A stretch of DNA of 64,000 nucleotides from Pseudoselenomonas ruminantium (GTDB lineage Bacteria > Bacillota > Negativicutes > Selenomonadales > Selenomonadaceae), in assembly GCF_900142515.1 (NCBI RefSeq), contig NZ_FRBC01000011.1, positions 1 through 64,000 of the forward strand, given 5' to 3'. The notes below the pieces were generated by a model. That model saw only the letters and a list, made by a program, of their open reading frames with translations. It was not told where the DNA came from and did not search any database. Of this stretch, positions 1-8,201 are shown piece after piece. A program made the position numbers and the translations under genes. The stretch's first letter is position 1. Every line of letters begins with the position of its first letter.

Positions 1-237
1 CTTGTTCAGGTTCATCTGGGCATTGGCAAGAGCAAGGCTGTCAACCTCTTTCAGCCATGGGAATTCTTCCTTGTACTGTGCAGGGGTATTGTTCAGCTTC
101 TTGCCAGTTTCCTTGTAATGGTCAAGGCGGTCTCCAAGCATTTTGTTATAGATGAATCTGGCACAGCCGAAGGTCTTGGCAAACATAATCTTCTGTTCAG
201 TTGTTGGGTAGAGCCTGTATCGGTATGCCTTATTCAC
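1..237 (-). CDS. tnpB: IS200/IS605-family TnpB, N-terminal part (cut by window edge)
   Basis: The minus strand encodes the start of a TnpB/OrfB protein: a GTG codon is followed by NKAYRYRLYPTTEQ, then AKTFGCARFIYNKML, the usual N-terminal helix-turn-helix signature of this family. TnpB is an RNA-guided nuclease carried by IS200/IS605 transposons. The 79 codons present are open to the window edge, so the catalytic RuvC part and the omega-RNA end of the element lie outside. GTG at 237 is preferred because an AGGCGG sits 8 bases upstream; an in-frame GTG at 246 is possible. No tnpA is seen on this side. Whether the rest of the gene is intact cannot be told here. Confidence 0.85.
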   Translation of the reverse strand, partial: MNKAYRYRLYPTTEQKIMFAKTFGCARFIYNKMLGDRLDHYKETGKKLNNTPAQYKEEFPWLKEVDSLALANAQMNLNK

Positions 238-316
238 TATAATCACCGCCTTCCTACCAATATTTTATCACAAAAAAGTCACAAAGTATCGTATGGCTCA
301 ATTACTTACGTAAATT

Positions 317-365
317 CGCCAGACCCGCCTTCATCCCCCACCTAAGAGGTGGAGGACTTCTGGCG
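317..365. mobile_element. Hairpin end of the IS200/IS605-type element
   Basis: This stretch upstream of tnpB is a nested palindrome. CGCCAGA (317-323) pairs with TCTGGCG (359-365), and inside it CCACCT (338-343) pairs with AGGTGG (347-352) around an AAG loop. Subterminal imperfect hairpins without classical terminal inverted repeats are typical of IS200/IS605 elements, where TnpA recognises them as single strands. The exact cleavage site is not resolved. A TATAAT at 381-386 lies just outside and may serve the next gene. Confidence 0.6.
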
Positions 366-415
366 TACTAGGTTAAAAAATATAATCATACCACATCTAT
401 TACGAGGTTTTTATC

Positions 416-943
416 ATGAAAAACATAACGATCCGTCCTGCCACGCCAGAAGATGCCGCTGATATCCTGGCTATCTACAGCTACTACGTAGAAAAGACCG
501 CCATTACCTTTGAAATTGACGTTCCTTCCCTATCTGAATTTCAGGCCCGAATCACCAAAACACTTACCAAGTATCCTTATCTGGCAGCGATCAGAGATGA
601 ACATATTGTTGGTTATGCCTATGCAAGTACATTCAAAGATCGCGCAGCCTACGACCATTCCGTTGAACTTACCATTTATCTCTCCCCCAACGAATGCGGC
701 CAGGGAACAGGCCGCAAACTCTATACAGCTCTTGAAAAAGCACTATCTTCTATGGGGATAATCAATCTCTACGCCTGCATAGGCGATCCCCTCACAGAAG
801 ATGAATACCTTACCCACAACAGCGAAAACTTCCACGCCCATTTAGGTTTTACCAAAGTGGGTACCTTTCATAAGTGTGGCCGCAAGTTTGGCCGCTGGTA
901 CAATATGATTTGGATGGAAAAGTTTATTGGCCAGCATGATTAA
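416..943 (+). CDS. GNAT N-acetyltransferase, phosphinothricin/methionine-sulfoximine acetyltransferase type
   Basis: This 175-residue protein is one GNAT domain. The start TIRPATPEDAADILAIY and the acetyl-CoA loop NECGQGTGRKLY (about residues 100-111) match the Pat/MddA branch, which acetylates the amino group of glutamate analogues such as methionine sulfoximine or phosphinothricin, or of methionine-related amino acids. The length is normal for the family. The ATG follows GAGG with 8 bases of spacing. It is a single gene between the IS end and a converging MFS gene, and a possible -10 box (381-386) sits in the IS flank. The subfamily is a good match; the physiological substrate is unknown. 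Confidence 0.85.
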   Translation: MKNITIRPATPEDAADILAIYSYYVEKTAITFEIDVPSLSEFQARITKTLTKYPYLAAIRDEHIVGYAYASTFKDRAAYDHSVELTIYLSPNECGQGTGRKLYTALEKALSSMGIINLYACIGDPLTEDEYLTHNSENFHAHLGFTKVGTFHKCGRKFGRWYNMIWMEKFIGQHD

Positions 944-944
944 A

Positions 945-980
945 AAACTCTGAGGGATTTTGCGTCTCTCAGAGCTTTTG
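945..980. terminator. Bidirectional terminator between converging genes
   Basis: CTCTGAG (948-954) pairs with CTCAGAG (968-974), with an A-run before and CTTTT after. It can end both the acetyltransferase transcript and the converging MFS transcript. Confidence 0.7.
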
Positions 981-988
981 CTGTTTCT

Positions 989-2155
989 TTAGCATTTTAT
1001 TTGTTCGCGCCGCAAACGTGGCACCATCGCTGCTACGAAAATATCTACCCCCAGAAGTGCTGCCAGAACCAAAAAAGCTCCGGAAAAGCCAACATGCTCA
1101 TGCAGGTAGCCGAAGGATGCGGATATGACTGTTGCCCCCACCCCCGTTGCCACTGTGATGGCCGCTGTAACCGTAGCCGTACGTCCGCCGGCGAAATCCG
1201 CTACATAAGTCAGCACATTGGGATAAACACCGCCACAGAAAAAGCCACATACAAACACCACGACGAAAGCCAACCATTCCTGTGTCAGCACGGCCAAGAG
1301 TGCCAGCGTCAAAGCTGCACCCAAAGGTGCGATATAAATAAGGCGGCTGCGATAATCCGCCAGAAAACCACAGAGGAAACGCGACGGGATCATGGCCAGC
1401 CAGAAAAGCGATAAGGCCAGATAGCCGCGTGAAGAGTTCATGGTATCCTGCATGAAACTGTTCAGGAAAAAGCACAGACCATTTTCCACGCCTACATAGA
1501 TGAACATGATGATGCACAGCAAGGCTGTGCCCTTGTAATATATACCGCCTTCAGCCTTGGCCAGTTCAGCAGGCGATGCCTCTTCACGGGGGGCAAAGCT
1601 CGTTTTGGCCAGACCAACCGTAAGGGCAAGAAAGATAAGTGCACTCAAGGCAAAGAAAGCCCTCCAGCCCCAAGGCGTTTCCAGCGAAAAGCCGACAACC
1701 AGCGGCGCAATGACAGCCCCCAGCGCAAACATAGCAGTAATATAGCCCATACGGCGATTGCGCGTAAGCGGATAGGCATCCTGCATCCCGGCAATGGCTA
1801 CATACTGTACGATGCTGCAGGCAAAGCCAAGAATAAAGATGCCTACAGCAAAAATCAAAGAATTGGTAGCCAGCAGGATAACCCCCGCCGATATTACCCG
1901 GCAAGCTGTGAATATCACCAGCATGATCTGCTTGCCAATCTTATCGGCCAAAGCGCCGAGGAGCAATGGTGCGATCATGGTCGCAAAAAGCTCTACCGCA
2001 GCCAGCAATCCCTGCTGACCAATCGACAGGTCAAACTCCTGCCCCACATAAAGCAGCGACGCCTGATAGCCGCCCGTCTCGAAGCCATTCATGAAAATGG
2101 ACAACAGGAATAACACAGATAAATCATTTTTCGCCCAAAATCCCATTCTCTCCAT
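989..2155 (-). CDS. MFS transporter
   Basis: This is a polytopic membrane protein of about 388 residues with the length, roughly 12 hydrophobic segments and central charged loop (around residues 195-210) of a major facilitator superfamily carrier. The loop GALADKIGKQ after the second segment is the MFS motif A region. The substrate cannot be read from sequence; the architecture suits a DHA1-type efflux or a metabolite carrier. ATG at 2155 is preferred because AAGGGGA lies about 9 bases upstream; an in-frame GTG at 2164 has that site almost touching it. It lies downstream of an HlyD adaptor gene on the same strand, with a hairpin between them. Confidence 0.85.
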   Translation of the reverse strand: MERMGFWAKNDLSVLFLLSIFMNGFETGGYQASLLYVGQEFDLSIGQQGLLAAVELFATMIAPLLLGALADKIGKQIMLVIFTACRVISAGVILLATNSLIFAVGIFILGFACSIVQYVAIAGMQDAYPLTRNRRMGYITAMFALGAVIAPLVVGFSLETPWGWRAFFALSALIFLALTVGLAKTSFAPREEASPAELAKAEGGIYYKGTALLCIIMFIYVGVENGLCFFLNSFMQDTMNSSRGYLALSLFWLAMIPSRFLCGFLADYRSRLIYIAPLGAALTLALLAVLTQEWLAFVVVFVCGFFCGGVYPNVLTYVADFAGGRTATVTAAITVATGVGATVISASFGYLHEHVGFSGAFLVLAALLGVDIFVAAMVPRLRREQIKC

Positions 2156-2269
2156 AATCCCCACTCCCCTTATCCGTCAGTTTTTAAAGCTGACACTTTT
2201 TTATATAATTTGTCAAAAAATCCATTATTCCTGTCAAGCCCCCAAAAATAATTGCTGAATGCACCAAAC

Positions 2270-2301
2270 GAGCGGCAGTCCCCATCAAGGAACTGCCGCT
2301 C
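2270..2301 (-). terminator. Hairpin after the HlyD gene
   Basis: GAGCGGCAGT (2270-2279) pairs perfectly with ACTGCCGCTC (2292-2301) just past the stop of the HlyD gene. The following U-tract is weak, so it may only partly terminate transcription before the MFS gene. Confidence 0.5.
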
Positions 2302-2326
2302 GCTTGCGTGTTTTCCATCACTTGCT

Positions 2327-3358
2327 TCAATCACTCAGTGGAAACGTTATTTTCCCCTGCATGCCCGATTTGATGACAAAAGACGGATCTGCAGGCAATG
2401 ATATCTTGACCGTCGTCAAGGAATCAGACTGGTCAGAATCGGACTCTTCAGGCTCTGGTGTCGTAATCTCCTGTACCGTTCCCTGAAGTTTATGACCGTC
2501 AATTTCATAATTGACAAACTCGCCCAGACGTACTTTAGCCGCCTGGCTTTCAGTCAGCTGGGCTTCAAGCCAGGCATCGCTGCTGGCCTGGATCCTGGCC
2601 ACTTCCTGATCGATTTTCAACTCACTGTCAACAGCAATACCATCTGCCAGGCTCACCACGCCGGCAGCAGTGGCCACAATCTCCTTGACCTGCTGGTCAC
2701 TCTTGGCATTGGCAAGCGCAGCCTCAGCCTGCTTGACCTGCAGCTCAGCCTGCTTCAACACTTCCGGGTTGGTGGGAATCACCGTGGTCTGGGCAGGAGC
2801 AGGAGCTGTAGCAGGTGCCGAACTGGCCGCAGCCTTGGCGGCGGCATAAGCTGCAGCTGCTTCATCCCGCTTTGCTGCACTGATAGCTCCCATATTGAAC
2901 AACTCGTTCATCCGCTGCATTCGGGCATAGGCATCAGCAGCCCGCTGTTGGGCACCGCTGTCAACTGCTGCAACTGACGGAACTTGCGGCTGTGCTACCG
3001 TGGTTCCCTTTTGCAGCTGAGCATAACTTTGCTGGGCCAGCTGGACATTCTGCTCCAATTGGGCAATATCCTCCGGCGTGATCTTCGATTCCACGCGGGC
3101 AATCACAGCGCCTTCTTCCACATAATCGCCATCCTGCACCAGCACTTCTGTAATCTTGCCTTCACCCTTGGCACTGATGACAGACTCATTGCCGGCCACC
3201 AACGCATCACTGACCGTAAAGCTGCGCTGGCTGTGCTGATAGAAATACAACCCGCCGCCAGCCAGGGCTGCTAAGGCTATCAGGCCCAGCAGACCAAAAC
3301 GGATGAAATTCTTGGCTTTCTCTGTAATATCTACTTCCAAAATATCACCTGACTTCAT
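2327..3358 (-). CDS. HlyD-family periplasmic adaptor / secretion protein
   Basis: The 343-residue protein has a short cytoplasmic start, one membrane segment at about residues 20-38, a biotinyl-lipoyl-like half (VISAKGEGKITEVLVQDGDY), a long coiled-coil region interrupted by an Ala/Pro-rich stretch (about 165-200), the second lipoyl half and a beta-barrel. This is the layout of HlyD/EmrA adaptors, which join an inner-membrane pump to the outer membrane or cell surface. No ABC or RND pump and no TolC gene adjoins it; the nearest transporter is the MFS gene downstream. Its Shine-Dalgarno is GGGGG 6 bases before the ATG, and those bases belong to the palindromic repeat upstream. Confidence 0.85.
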   Translation of the reverse strand: MKSGDILEVDITEKAKNFIRFGLLGLIALAALAGGGLYFYQHSQRSFTVSDALVAGNESVISAKGEGKITEVLVQDGDYVEEGAVIARVESKITPEDIAQLEQNVQLAQQSYAQLQKGTTVAQPQVPSVAAVDSGAQQRAADAYARMQRMNELFNMGAISAAKRDEAAAAYAAAKAAASSAPATAPAPAQTTVIPTNPEVLKQAELQVKQAEAALANAKSDQQVKEIVATAAGVVSLADGIAVDSELKIDQEVARIQASSDAWLEAQLTESQAAKVRLGEFVNYEIDGHKLQGTVQEITTPEPEESDSDQSDSLTTVKISLPADPSFVIKSGMQGKITFPLSD

Positions 3359-3362
3359 AGAC

Positions 3363-3484
3363 GCCCCCTTCAGGTATGAAGTATCCGTTAGGACAGAGGG
3401 GGTAACTCTTTCACAGTTCTGTATCCCAGTCTGTTCGAGAGTTACCCCCTTCGGTGCTATGCACCACTTCCCCCTGAAGGGGGC
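3363..3484. repeat. 122-bp nested palindromic intergenic repeat (MITE/REP-like)
   Basis: The ends are perfect 12-bp inverted repeats: GCCCCCTTCAGG at 3363-3374 and CCTGAAGGGGGC at 3473-3484. Inside lies a perfect 13-bp inverted pair, AGGGGGTAACTCT (3397-3409) and AGAGTTACCCCCT (3438-3450), and a small hairpin GGTGC-TAT-GCACC (3453-3465). Such a nested structure between two genes resembles a miniature palindromic element. Read on the minus strand, its end supplies the G-rich Shine-Dalgarno of the HlyD gene. The copy number in the genome cannot be judged from this window. Confidence 0.65.
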
Positions 3485-3502
3485 AGCTCTTCAATTTTTA
3501 TC

Positions 3503-6130
3503 TCAGCTCAACTGAGCTTTAATGACTTCCACAGCCTTATCAAATGCCTGCGGCAGTGCTTCGGCATTCTTGCCGCCAGCCTGAGCCATGTCGGGACGGC
3601 CGCCGCCGCCACCGCCAACAACAGCTGCAGCTTCCTTGATGATTTTGCCGGCATGGATGCCCTTGGCATTGGCTTCCTTCGTAGCCTTGACCACCAGGTT
3701 CACCTTTCCAGCATTAGCGCAGGCCAATACCACAACACTCGGAGTATCCAGCTTGGAGCTGGTCATATCGGCCACTTCACGGAGCTCGTCCATGCTGCCG
3801 GCATTGGTCTTACCGCAGACAACATTGACACCGTTCACTTCCTGCAGACCAGCGATGAGTTTTGCCGCATCAGCCTTGTCACGCATAGCAGCCACTTCGT
3901 CCAGCTGCTTCTGCATGGCCTTCATTTCGCCCTGTACCTTCTCAATCTGAGCCGGTACATCCTCTTCCTTGGTCTTGAGTTTGGCAGCTGCCTCGGCGAG
4001 AACAGCCATCTTGCCGTTTGCATAGTCAAGAGCAGCCTTGCCTGTGATGGCCTCGATACGGCGCACGCCGGAAGCTACACCGCTTTCACTGACAATCTTG
4101 AACATGCCGATCTGGCCAACGTTAGCCACATGAGAGCCACCGCAGAGTTCCATGGAGAACTCGGGAACCTTGACCACGCGCACCACATCCCCGTATTTTT
4201 CGGAGAACAGAGCCATGGCACCGGCTTCTTTGGCTTCTTCGAGGCTCATATGGGAAATTTCCACATCCTGGCCCTTGAGGATCTCATTGTTTACCAGTTC
4301 TTCCACATCGGCCAGCTGCTGAGCCGTCACCGGTTCAAAGTTGGTGAAGTCGAAGCGCAGGCGTTCCGGCGTAACAGAGGAACCAGCCTGGCTGATCTGG
4401 TCGCCGACCACCCTCTTGAGGGCAGCCTGCAGCAGATGAGTAGCCGTATGGTTGCGGGCGGAAGCCAGTTTTTGTGCCTTGTTGACAGCAATCTGTACTT
4501 CATCGCCAACCTTGAGCTGACCTTCTTCCACATAGGCCACATGGTAAACCGTGCCATCCGGCAGCTTCTTGGCGTTGCTGACGCTGATATGTCCCAACTC
4601 GGAAGTCAGGATACCCTCGTCACCGACCTGTCCGCCACCTTCTGCATAGAACGGCGTAGTCGTAAGGATAACGCCTGCTTCCTGGCCGTCGGTGATTTCA
4701 TCCACCAGCTTGCCATCCTGCCAGATTGCGACAACTTTGGCAACCGTAGCCTTTTCGTCCACAGTCAGCTTGCTGACATCGATGGAAGACAGGTCAGGTA
4801 CAGCCACGCGGGTGTTTTCGGCACGGGCATTGCGGGCGCGGGTGCGCTGCTCATCCATAGCCTTGTCGAAGCCTTCCTTATCCAGCTCCAAACCGTTTTC
4901 ATGAAGGATTTCTTCCGTGAGTTCCCACGGGAAACCGAAAGTATCATAGAGACGGAACGTAACTTCACCATCCAGAGCAGTCTTGCCGGCAGCCTTGACC
5001 TTTTCGATCTCAGCGCCCAGAAGTTCCATACCCTGATTGAGGGTAGCAGCAAAACGGTCTTCTTCGAGGCTGATGACCTTCTTGATATAATCAGCCTTGT
5101 TGACGAGTTCTTCAAAGTCCTTGGCACCGCGATAGATTTCCACGGCAGCGTTGACAGCACCTTCGAGGAACTTGTCCTTGATGCCCAGCATGCGGCCATG
5201 ACGGATGGCACGGCGCAGGATACGGCGCAGCACATAGCCGCGGCCTTCGTTGGAGGGCAGGATGCCATCCATGATCATGATGGCCATGGAGCGGGCATGG
5301 TCAGCGATAACCTTCAGGGAGATATCCTTTTCAGCATCTTCGCCATAAGTCACGCCAGCAACGCCAGCAGCGTATTCGATGATTGGGAACAGCAGATCCG
5401 TCTCGAAGTTGGTCTTCTTTTCCTGCACAACGGAAGCAAGACGCTCCAGACCGCAGCCCGTATCGATGTTCTTATGGGCCAGGTTCTTGTAGGAACCATC
5501 TTCCTGCTTGTCGTACTGCGTGAACACGAGGTTCCAGATTTCCAGATAACGGTCGCAGTCACAGCCTACAGCGCAATCCGGGCTGCCGCAGCCGCGTTCC
5601 TCACCCAGGTCGATGTAGATTTCGGAGTCCGGACCGCAGGGGCCAGGGCCGATTTCCCAGAAATTGTCTTCCATCTTGACGATATGATCCTGCGGGAAGC
5701 CCGGCTGGGATTTCCAGATTTCGATGGCTTCGTCATCATCAGGATAAACCGTAACCCAGAGTTTTTCCTTCGGCAATTCCACCACTTCCGTCAGGAACTC
5801 CCAAGCCCAGGGAATAGCTTCGCCCTTGAAGTAATCGCCAAAGGAGAAGTTGCCCAGCATTTCAAAGAAGGTCTGGTGGCGGGCGGTGCGGCCGACATTT
5901 TCGATATCACCGGTACGCACGCAGCGCTGGCTCGTGGTCACGCGAGTACGGGGCGGCTTCATCTTGCCCGTGAAGAACGGCTTCAGCGGTGCCATACCTG
6001 CGCCAATCAAGAGCAGGGTGGGATCATCCTGCGGAATCAAGGAGAAACTGGGCAGGCGTAAATGCCCTTTCTTTTCTGCAAAGAACTGCAAATATGCTTC
6101 GCGCAGTTCATTACCACTCATATACTTCAA
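3503..6130 (-). CDS. alaS: Alanine--tRNA ligase
   Basis: This 875-residue protein charges tRNA-Ala with alanine in the cytoplasm. It has the class II catalytic core (the N-terminal third, with the RTGDIENVGRTARHQTFFEM region), the editing domain with the zinc-ligand pairs HTATH and CGGSH, and a C-terminal Gly-rich C-Ala domain (VVGGGGGGRPDMAQAGG). The length is normal. The start is probably TTG at 6130, which has GGGGG 9 bases upstream; an ATG at 6121 would place that site too far away. No T-box leader is visible upstream. Unlike in Bacillus, it is not next to the ireB-ruvX genes, which lie about 25 kb away in this window. Confidence 0.97.
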   Translation of the reverse strand: MKYMSGNELREAYLQFFAEKKGHLRLPSFSLIPQDDPTLLLIGAGMAPLKPFFTGKMKPPRTRVTTSQRCVRTGDIENVGRTARHQTFFEMLGNFSFGDYFKGEAIPWAWEFLTEVVELPKEKLWVTVYPDDDEAIEIWKSQPGFPQDHIVKMEDNFWEIGPGPCGPDSEIYIDLGEERGCGSPDCAVGCDCDRYLEIWNLVFTQYDKQEDGSYKNLAHKNIDTGCGLERLASVVQEKKTNFETDLLFPIIEYAAGVAGVTYGEDAEKDISLKVIADHARSMAIMIMDGILPSNEGRGYVLRRILRRAIRHGRMLGIKDKFLEGAVNAAVEIYRGAKDFEELVNKADYIKKVISLEEDRFAATLNQGMELLGAEIEKVKAAGKTALDGEVTFRLYDTFGFPWELTEEILHENGLELDKEGFDKAMDEQRTRARNARAENTRVAVPDLSSIDVSKLTVDEKATVAKVVAIWQDGKLVDEITDGQEAGVILTTTPFYAEGGGQVGDEGILTSELGHISVSNAKKLPDGTVYHVAYVEEGQLKVGDEVQIAVNKAQKLASARNHTATHLLQAALKRVVGDQISQAGSSVTPERLRFDFTNFEPVTAQQLADVEELVNNEILKGQDVEISHMSLEEAKEAGAMALFSEKYGDVVRVVKVPEFSMELCGGSHVANVGQIGMFKIVSESGVASGVRRIEAITGKAALDYANGKMAVLAEAAAKLKTKEEDVPAQIEKVQGEMKAMQKQLDEVAAMRDKADAAKLIAGLQEVNGVNVVCGKTNAGSMDELREVADMTSSKLDTPSVVVLACANAGKVNLVVKATKEANAKGIHAGKIIKEAAAVVGGGGGGRPDMAQAGGKNAEALPQAFDKAVEVIKAQLS

Positions 6131-6184
6131 ACAAATCTACCCCCATTAGGTATATTTTTGCAGCAGAATGAAAACTCTGCCGTA

Positions 6185-6247
6185 ATTTAAAAATCTAACG
6201 TTCCCATTTTATCACAAAGAATCACTTCTGTAAAAGGGGAACGTTAG
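6185..6247 (-). terminator. Terminator of the GntP permease gene
   Basis: A 17-bp stem with one mismatch (6195-6211 with 6231-6247) has a 19-base loop and is followed on the minus strand by ATTTTT. It lies just past the permease stop codon. Confidence 0.85.
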
Positions 6248-6273
6248 AAAATAGTTGCTGTAATCGTATGTAA

Positions 6274-7701
6274 TCAACAGATTCCTGTCAACATATAAAA
6301 TAAAATGCACAAAAACGGCACCAAAAACTTCATACCCATGATAACGGCAATATCAAAATAAGATTCATTATGTGTGAGCCCACAAATTGCCAATAACGTT
6401 ACCAAAGCACCACAATGCGGTACTGGATCGATACCCACAGAGGCCACTGCTACAATACGATGCAAGACTTCCAAGGGAATCCCAGCAGCAATGGCCATCG
6501 CTGCCCATTGATCCCCCAGTGCAGACAGAGCTATCGTCAGACCGCCAGAAGCCGATCCAGTAATGCCGCACATGATATTGGTGGTAATGACTGCCGAAAG
6601 CAGCGGCCCAAAGCTGGCAGCAATCCCCACCAGCCATTCCGTCACAGGGGCAAATCCCGGCATAGCCGTGATGACACAGCCAAAAGCATAACCAGATGCC
6701 ACATTCAGAGCAGCCGAACCCGAAGACAATGCCGCATAATTCACCGTTGGCAGGATCCCATCCGTTACCTTCAAACGGTGACGGCCAATATACGCTGCTA
6801 CAATGCTACTGAGAATCAGCGCAACACTGATGGACCATATAGCTGATACTTTTCCCACATGAGAGGCCAATAACGTCAGCTTCAACGGGACAAAGGCTGT
6901 CAGACTCTCTTCATTCCAGTGAAAGCCCCATTCCCATCCGAAAGGATTAGACAGAATCACATTGATAACAATGACCATCAAAAGTGGTACCATCGCCCAA
7001 TACCAAGGGATATTGATTTTGGGGTTGCGCTTCTTGCGGCCATCACTGCCATGATCGCCATATCCTTCACCTCTGCCCTGTAACAGTTTTGCCCGGCGGC
7101 CAATCCAGCCCCAGCCTATCAGCAGGAATAAAAGTGAAGCAAAAAGGCCAATTCCTGGAGCAGCCCAAGTACTTGTCTGAAAATAAGATGACGGAATAAT
7201 ATTCTGAATTTGCGGAGTTCCAGGAAGAGATACCATAGCAAACGAGAAAATCCCCACCCATAAGGCAGCGGGCAAAAGCCTTTTGGGAATATCCGCTTTC
7301 TTAAACACCACCGCACCAAAGGGATACATAACAAAAGCAACAACAAATACAGACAGGCCGCCATACGTTAGAGCACCACATCCCATCAATACTGCCAAAA
7401 TTGCCCTTTTCTCCCCTAGGACATCCACAATCTTGCCTGCTATGGCAGAGGCTAAGCCCCCTTTTTCCATCAGCTTAGCGAAAACTGCGCCAAAAAGAAA
7501 AACAGGATAATACGTTTTCACATATTCTGCCAATCTGGTCATGTAAAGCTCACTATAGACAGGCAGGATATCAAACATGCTGGCTAATGCTGCCAGCCCT
7601 GCAAAAAACGGTGCAATCAAAATGATCGACCATCCACGGTAGGCAAAATACATAAGCCCTAAAAGTGCTAATCCGATACAAAGTGCTTCCATGGTGTCCA
7701 A
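6274..7701 (-). CDS. GntP-family permease
   Basis: A 475-residue polytopic membrane protein of the GntP family (gluconate:H+ symporter-like; members also move D-serine, glycerate-type or hydroxy acids). Support comes from the length, the long hydrophobic segments throughout, the YGGLSVFVVAFVMYPFG and VSLPGTPQIQNIIP stretches in the first half and the GITGSASGGLTIALSALG stretch in the second half. The substrate is unknown. TTG at 7701, 3 bases after AGGGGAG, is one possible start; ATG at 7692 is the alternative. It stands alone behind a long leader containing a cobalamin riboswitch and two terminators, which suggests repression when B12 is plentiful. Confidence 0.85.
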   Translation of the reverse strand: MDTMEALCIGLALLGLMYFAYRGWSIILIAPFFAGLAALASMFDILPVYSELYMTRLAEYVKTYYPVFLFGAVFAKLMEKGGLASAIAGKIVDVLGEKRAILAVLMGCGALTYGGLSVFVVAFVMYPFGAVVFKKADIPKRLLPAALWVGIFSFAMVSLPGTPQIQNIIPSSYFQTSTWAAPGIGLFASLLFLLIGWGWIGRRAKLLQGRGEGYGDHGSDGRKKRNPKINIPWYWAMVPLLMVIVINVILSNPFGWEWGFHWNEESLTAFVPLKLTLLASHVGKVSAIWSISVALILSSIVAAYIGRHRLKVTDGILPTVNYAALSSGSAALNVASGYAFGCVITAMPGFAPVTEWLVGIAASFGPLLSAVITTNIMCGITGSASGGLTIALSALGDQWAAMAIAAGIPLEVLHRIVAVASVGIDPVPHCGALVTLLAICGLTHNESYFDIAVIMGMKFLVPFLCILFYMLTGIC

Positions 7702-7735
7702 AGACTCCCCTCGTAGAAAATATACTATGTAAATG

Positions 7736-7768
7736 GAAAAAAATAAGCTCCGATAAGCTTATCGGAGC
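7736..7768 (-). terminator. Second intrinsic terminator in the GntP leader
   Basis: A perfect 22-base palindrome at 7747-7768 (arm GCTCCGATAAG) is followed on the minus strand by TTATTTTTTT. It ends only about 35 bases before the GntP start, so transcripts must read through it to express the permease. An open frame starting at ATG 7819 runs across the stem. Confidence 0.8.
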
Positions 7769-7824
7769 CGCTGTGACAAGCACAGCCAATCCATAGAACT
7801 GAATGAAATGTATGAGCATTTCTT

Positions 7825-7844
7825 CCTGTTAGTCCCCTAACAGG
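7825..7844 (-). promoter_or_regulatory. Small hairpin masking an AGGA motif in the GntP leader
   Basis: CCTGTTAG and CTAACAGG form a perfect 8-bp stem with a 4-base loop. On the minus strand its 3' arm contains AGG of an AGGAAG that precedes ATG 7819, so the hairpin could hide a ribosome-binding site for a leader frame. This is inferred from sequence only. Confidence 0.35.
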
Positions 7845-7881
7845 AAAAACTTTTCGACAAAAGCAAAATAGGCAAAATAAT

Positions 7882-7906
7882 AGCTCCTCCCGCGCAGGGA
7901 AGAGCT
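7882..7906 (-). terminator. Riboswitch expression-platform terminator
   Basis: AGCTC (7882-7886) pairs with GAGCT (7902-7906) and, after one mismatch, TCCC with GGGA. On the minus strand ATTATTTT follows. Its position just after the cobalamin aptamer makes it the likely switchable terminator. Confidence 0.7.
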
Positions 7907-7989
7907 TATTTACGCTACTCAAAAATACCCACACTAACTCAGGCTCCAAGAACTTTTCAGTACCGATAAATCTCCATCCCCATCACTCG

Positions 7990-8170
7990 CAGGTCAAACG
8001 GCGATTGTTAATCAGGCAGTTCTCCTGGCTCCAGATCAACATTTATCTGCGCCTTCCCAAAGAAAAATCTCCAGTGACGTAACTATGCAGACAAACTCCC
8101 TGTTACAGTGGCGGGACCGCGCCGGCTTTTACCGACTTCCCTATTAAGTCTAAGACACCTGACCCAACCT
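7990..8170 (-). ncRNA. Cobalamin riboswitch
   Basis: The minus strand carries the conserved aptamer core: GCCGGCGCGGTCCCGCCACT (8112-8131 region), preceded by GGGAAGTCGGTAAAA. Further along is the B12-box-like AGCCAGGAGAACTGCCTG (about 8013-8030). A closing helix may form between GGGTCA near 8160 and TGACC near 7992. The element binds adenosylcobalamin or a related corrinoid and normally shuts down expression downstream. The next substantial gene on this strand is the GntP permease. The outer limits are approximate. Confidence 0.92.
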
Positions 8171-8201
8171 ATATTCTATTGGTCTTTCGTTTACAATATG
8201 T

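Noticed and set aside
3653-6061. An 802-codon open frame on the plus strand opposite alaS
   Set aside because: It is fully antisense to a complete alaS, has no ribosome site or family features, and arises from the codon bias of the minus-strand gene.
6131-6194. T-box leader for alaS
   Set aside because: The space upstream of alaS is only about 60 bases beyond the previous terminator and lacks the T-box sequence.
7571-7819. An 82-codon minus-strand frame in the GntP leader
   Set aside because: It overlaps the start of the permease gene by about 130 bases and crosses a terminator. It is considered only as a possible leader peptide, not a gene.
7725-7949. A 74-codon minus-strand frame after the riboswitch
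   Set aside because: It starts at TTG without a ribosome site and runs through two terminators; the sequence is explained as leader RNA.
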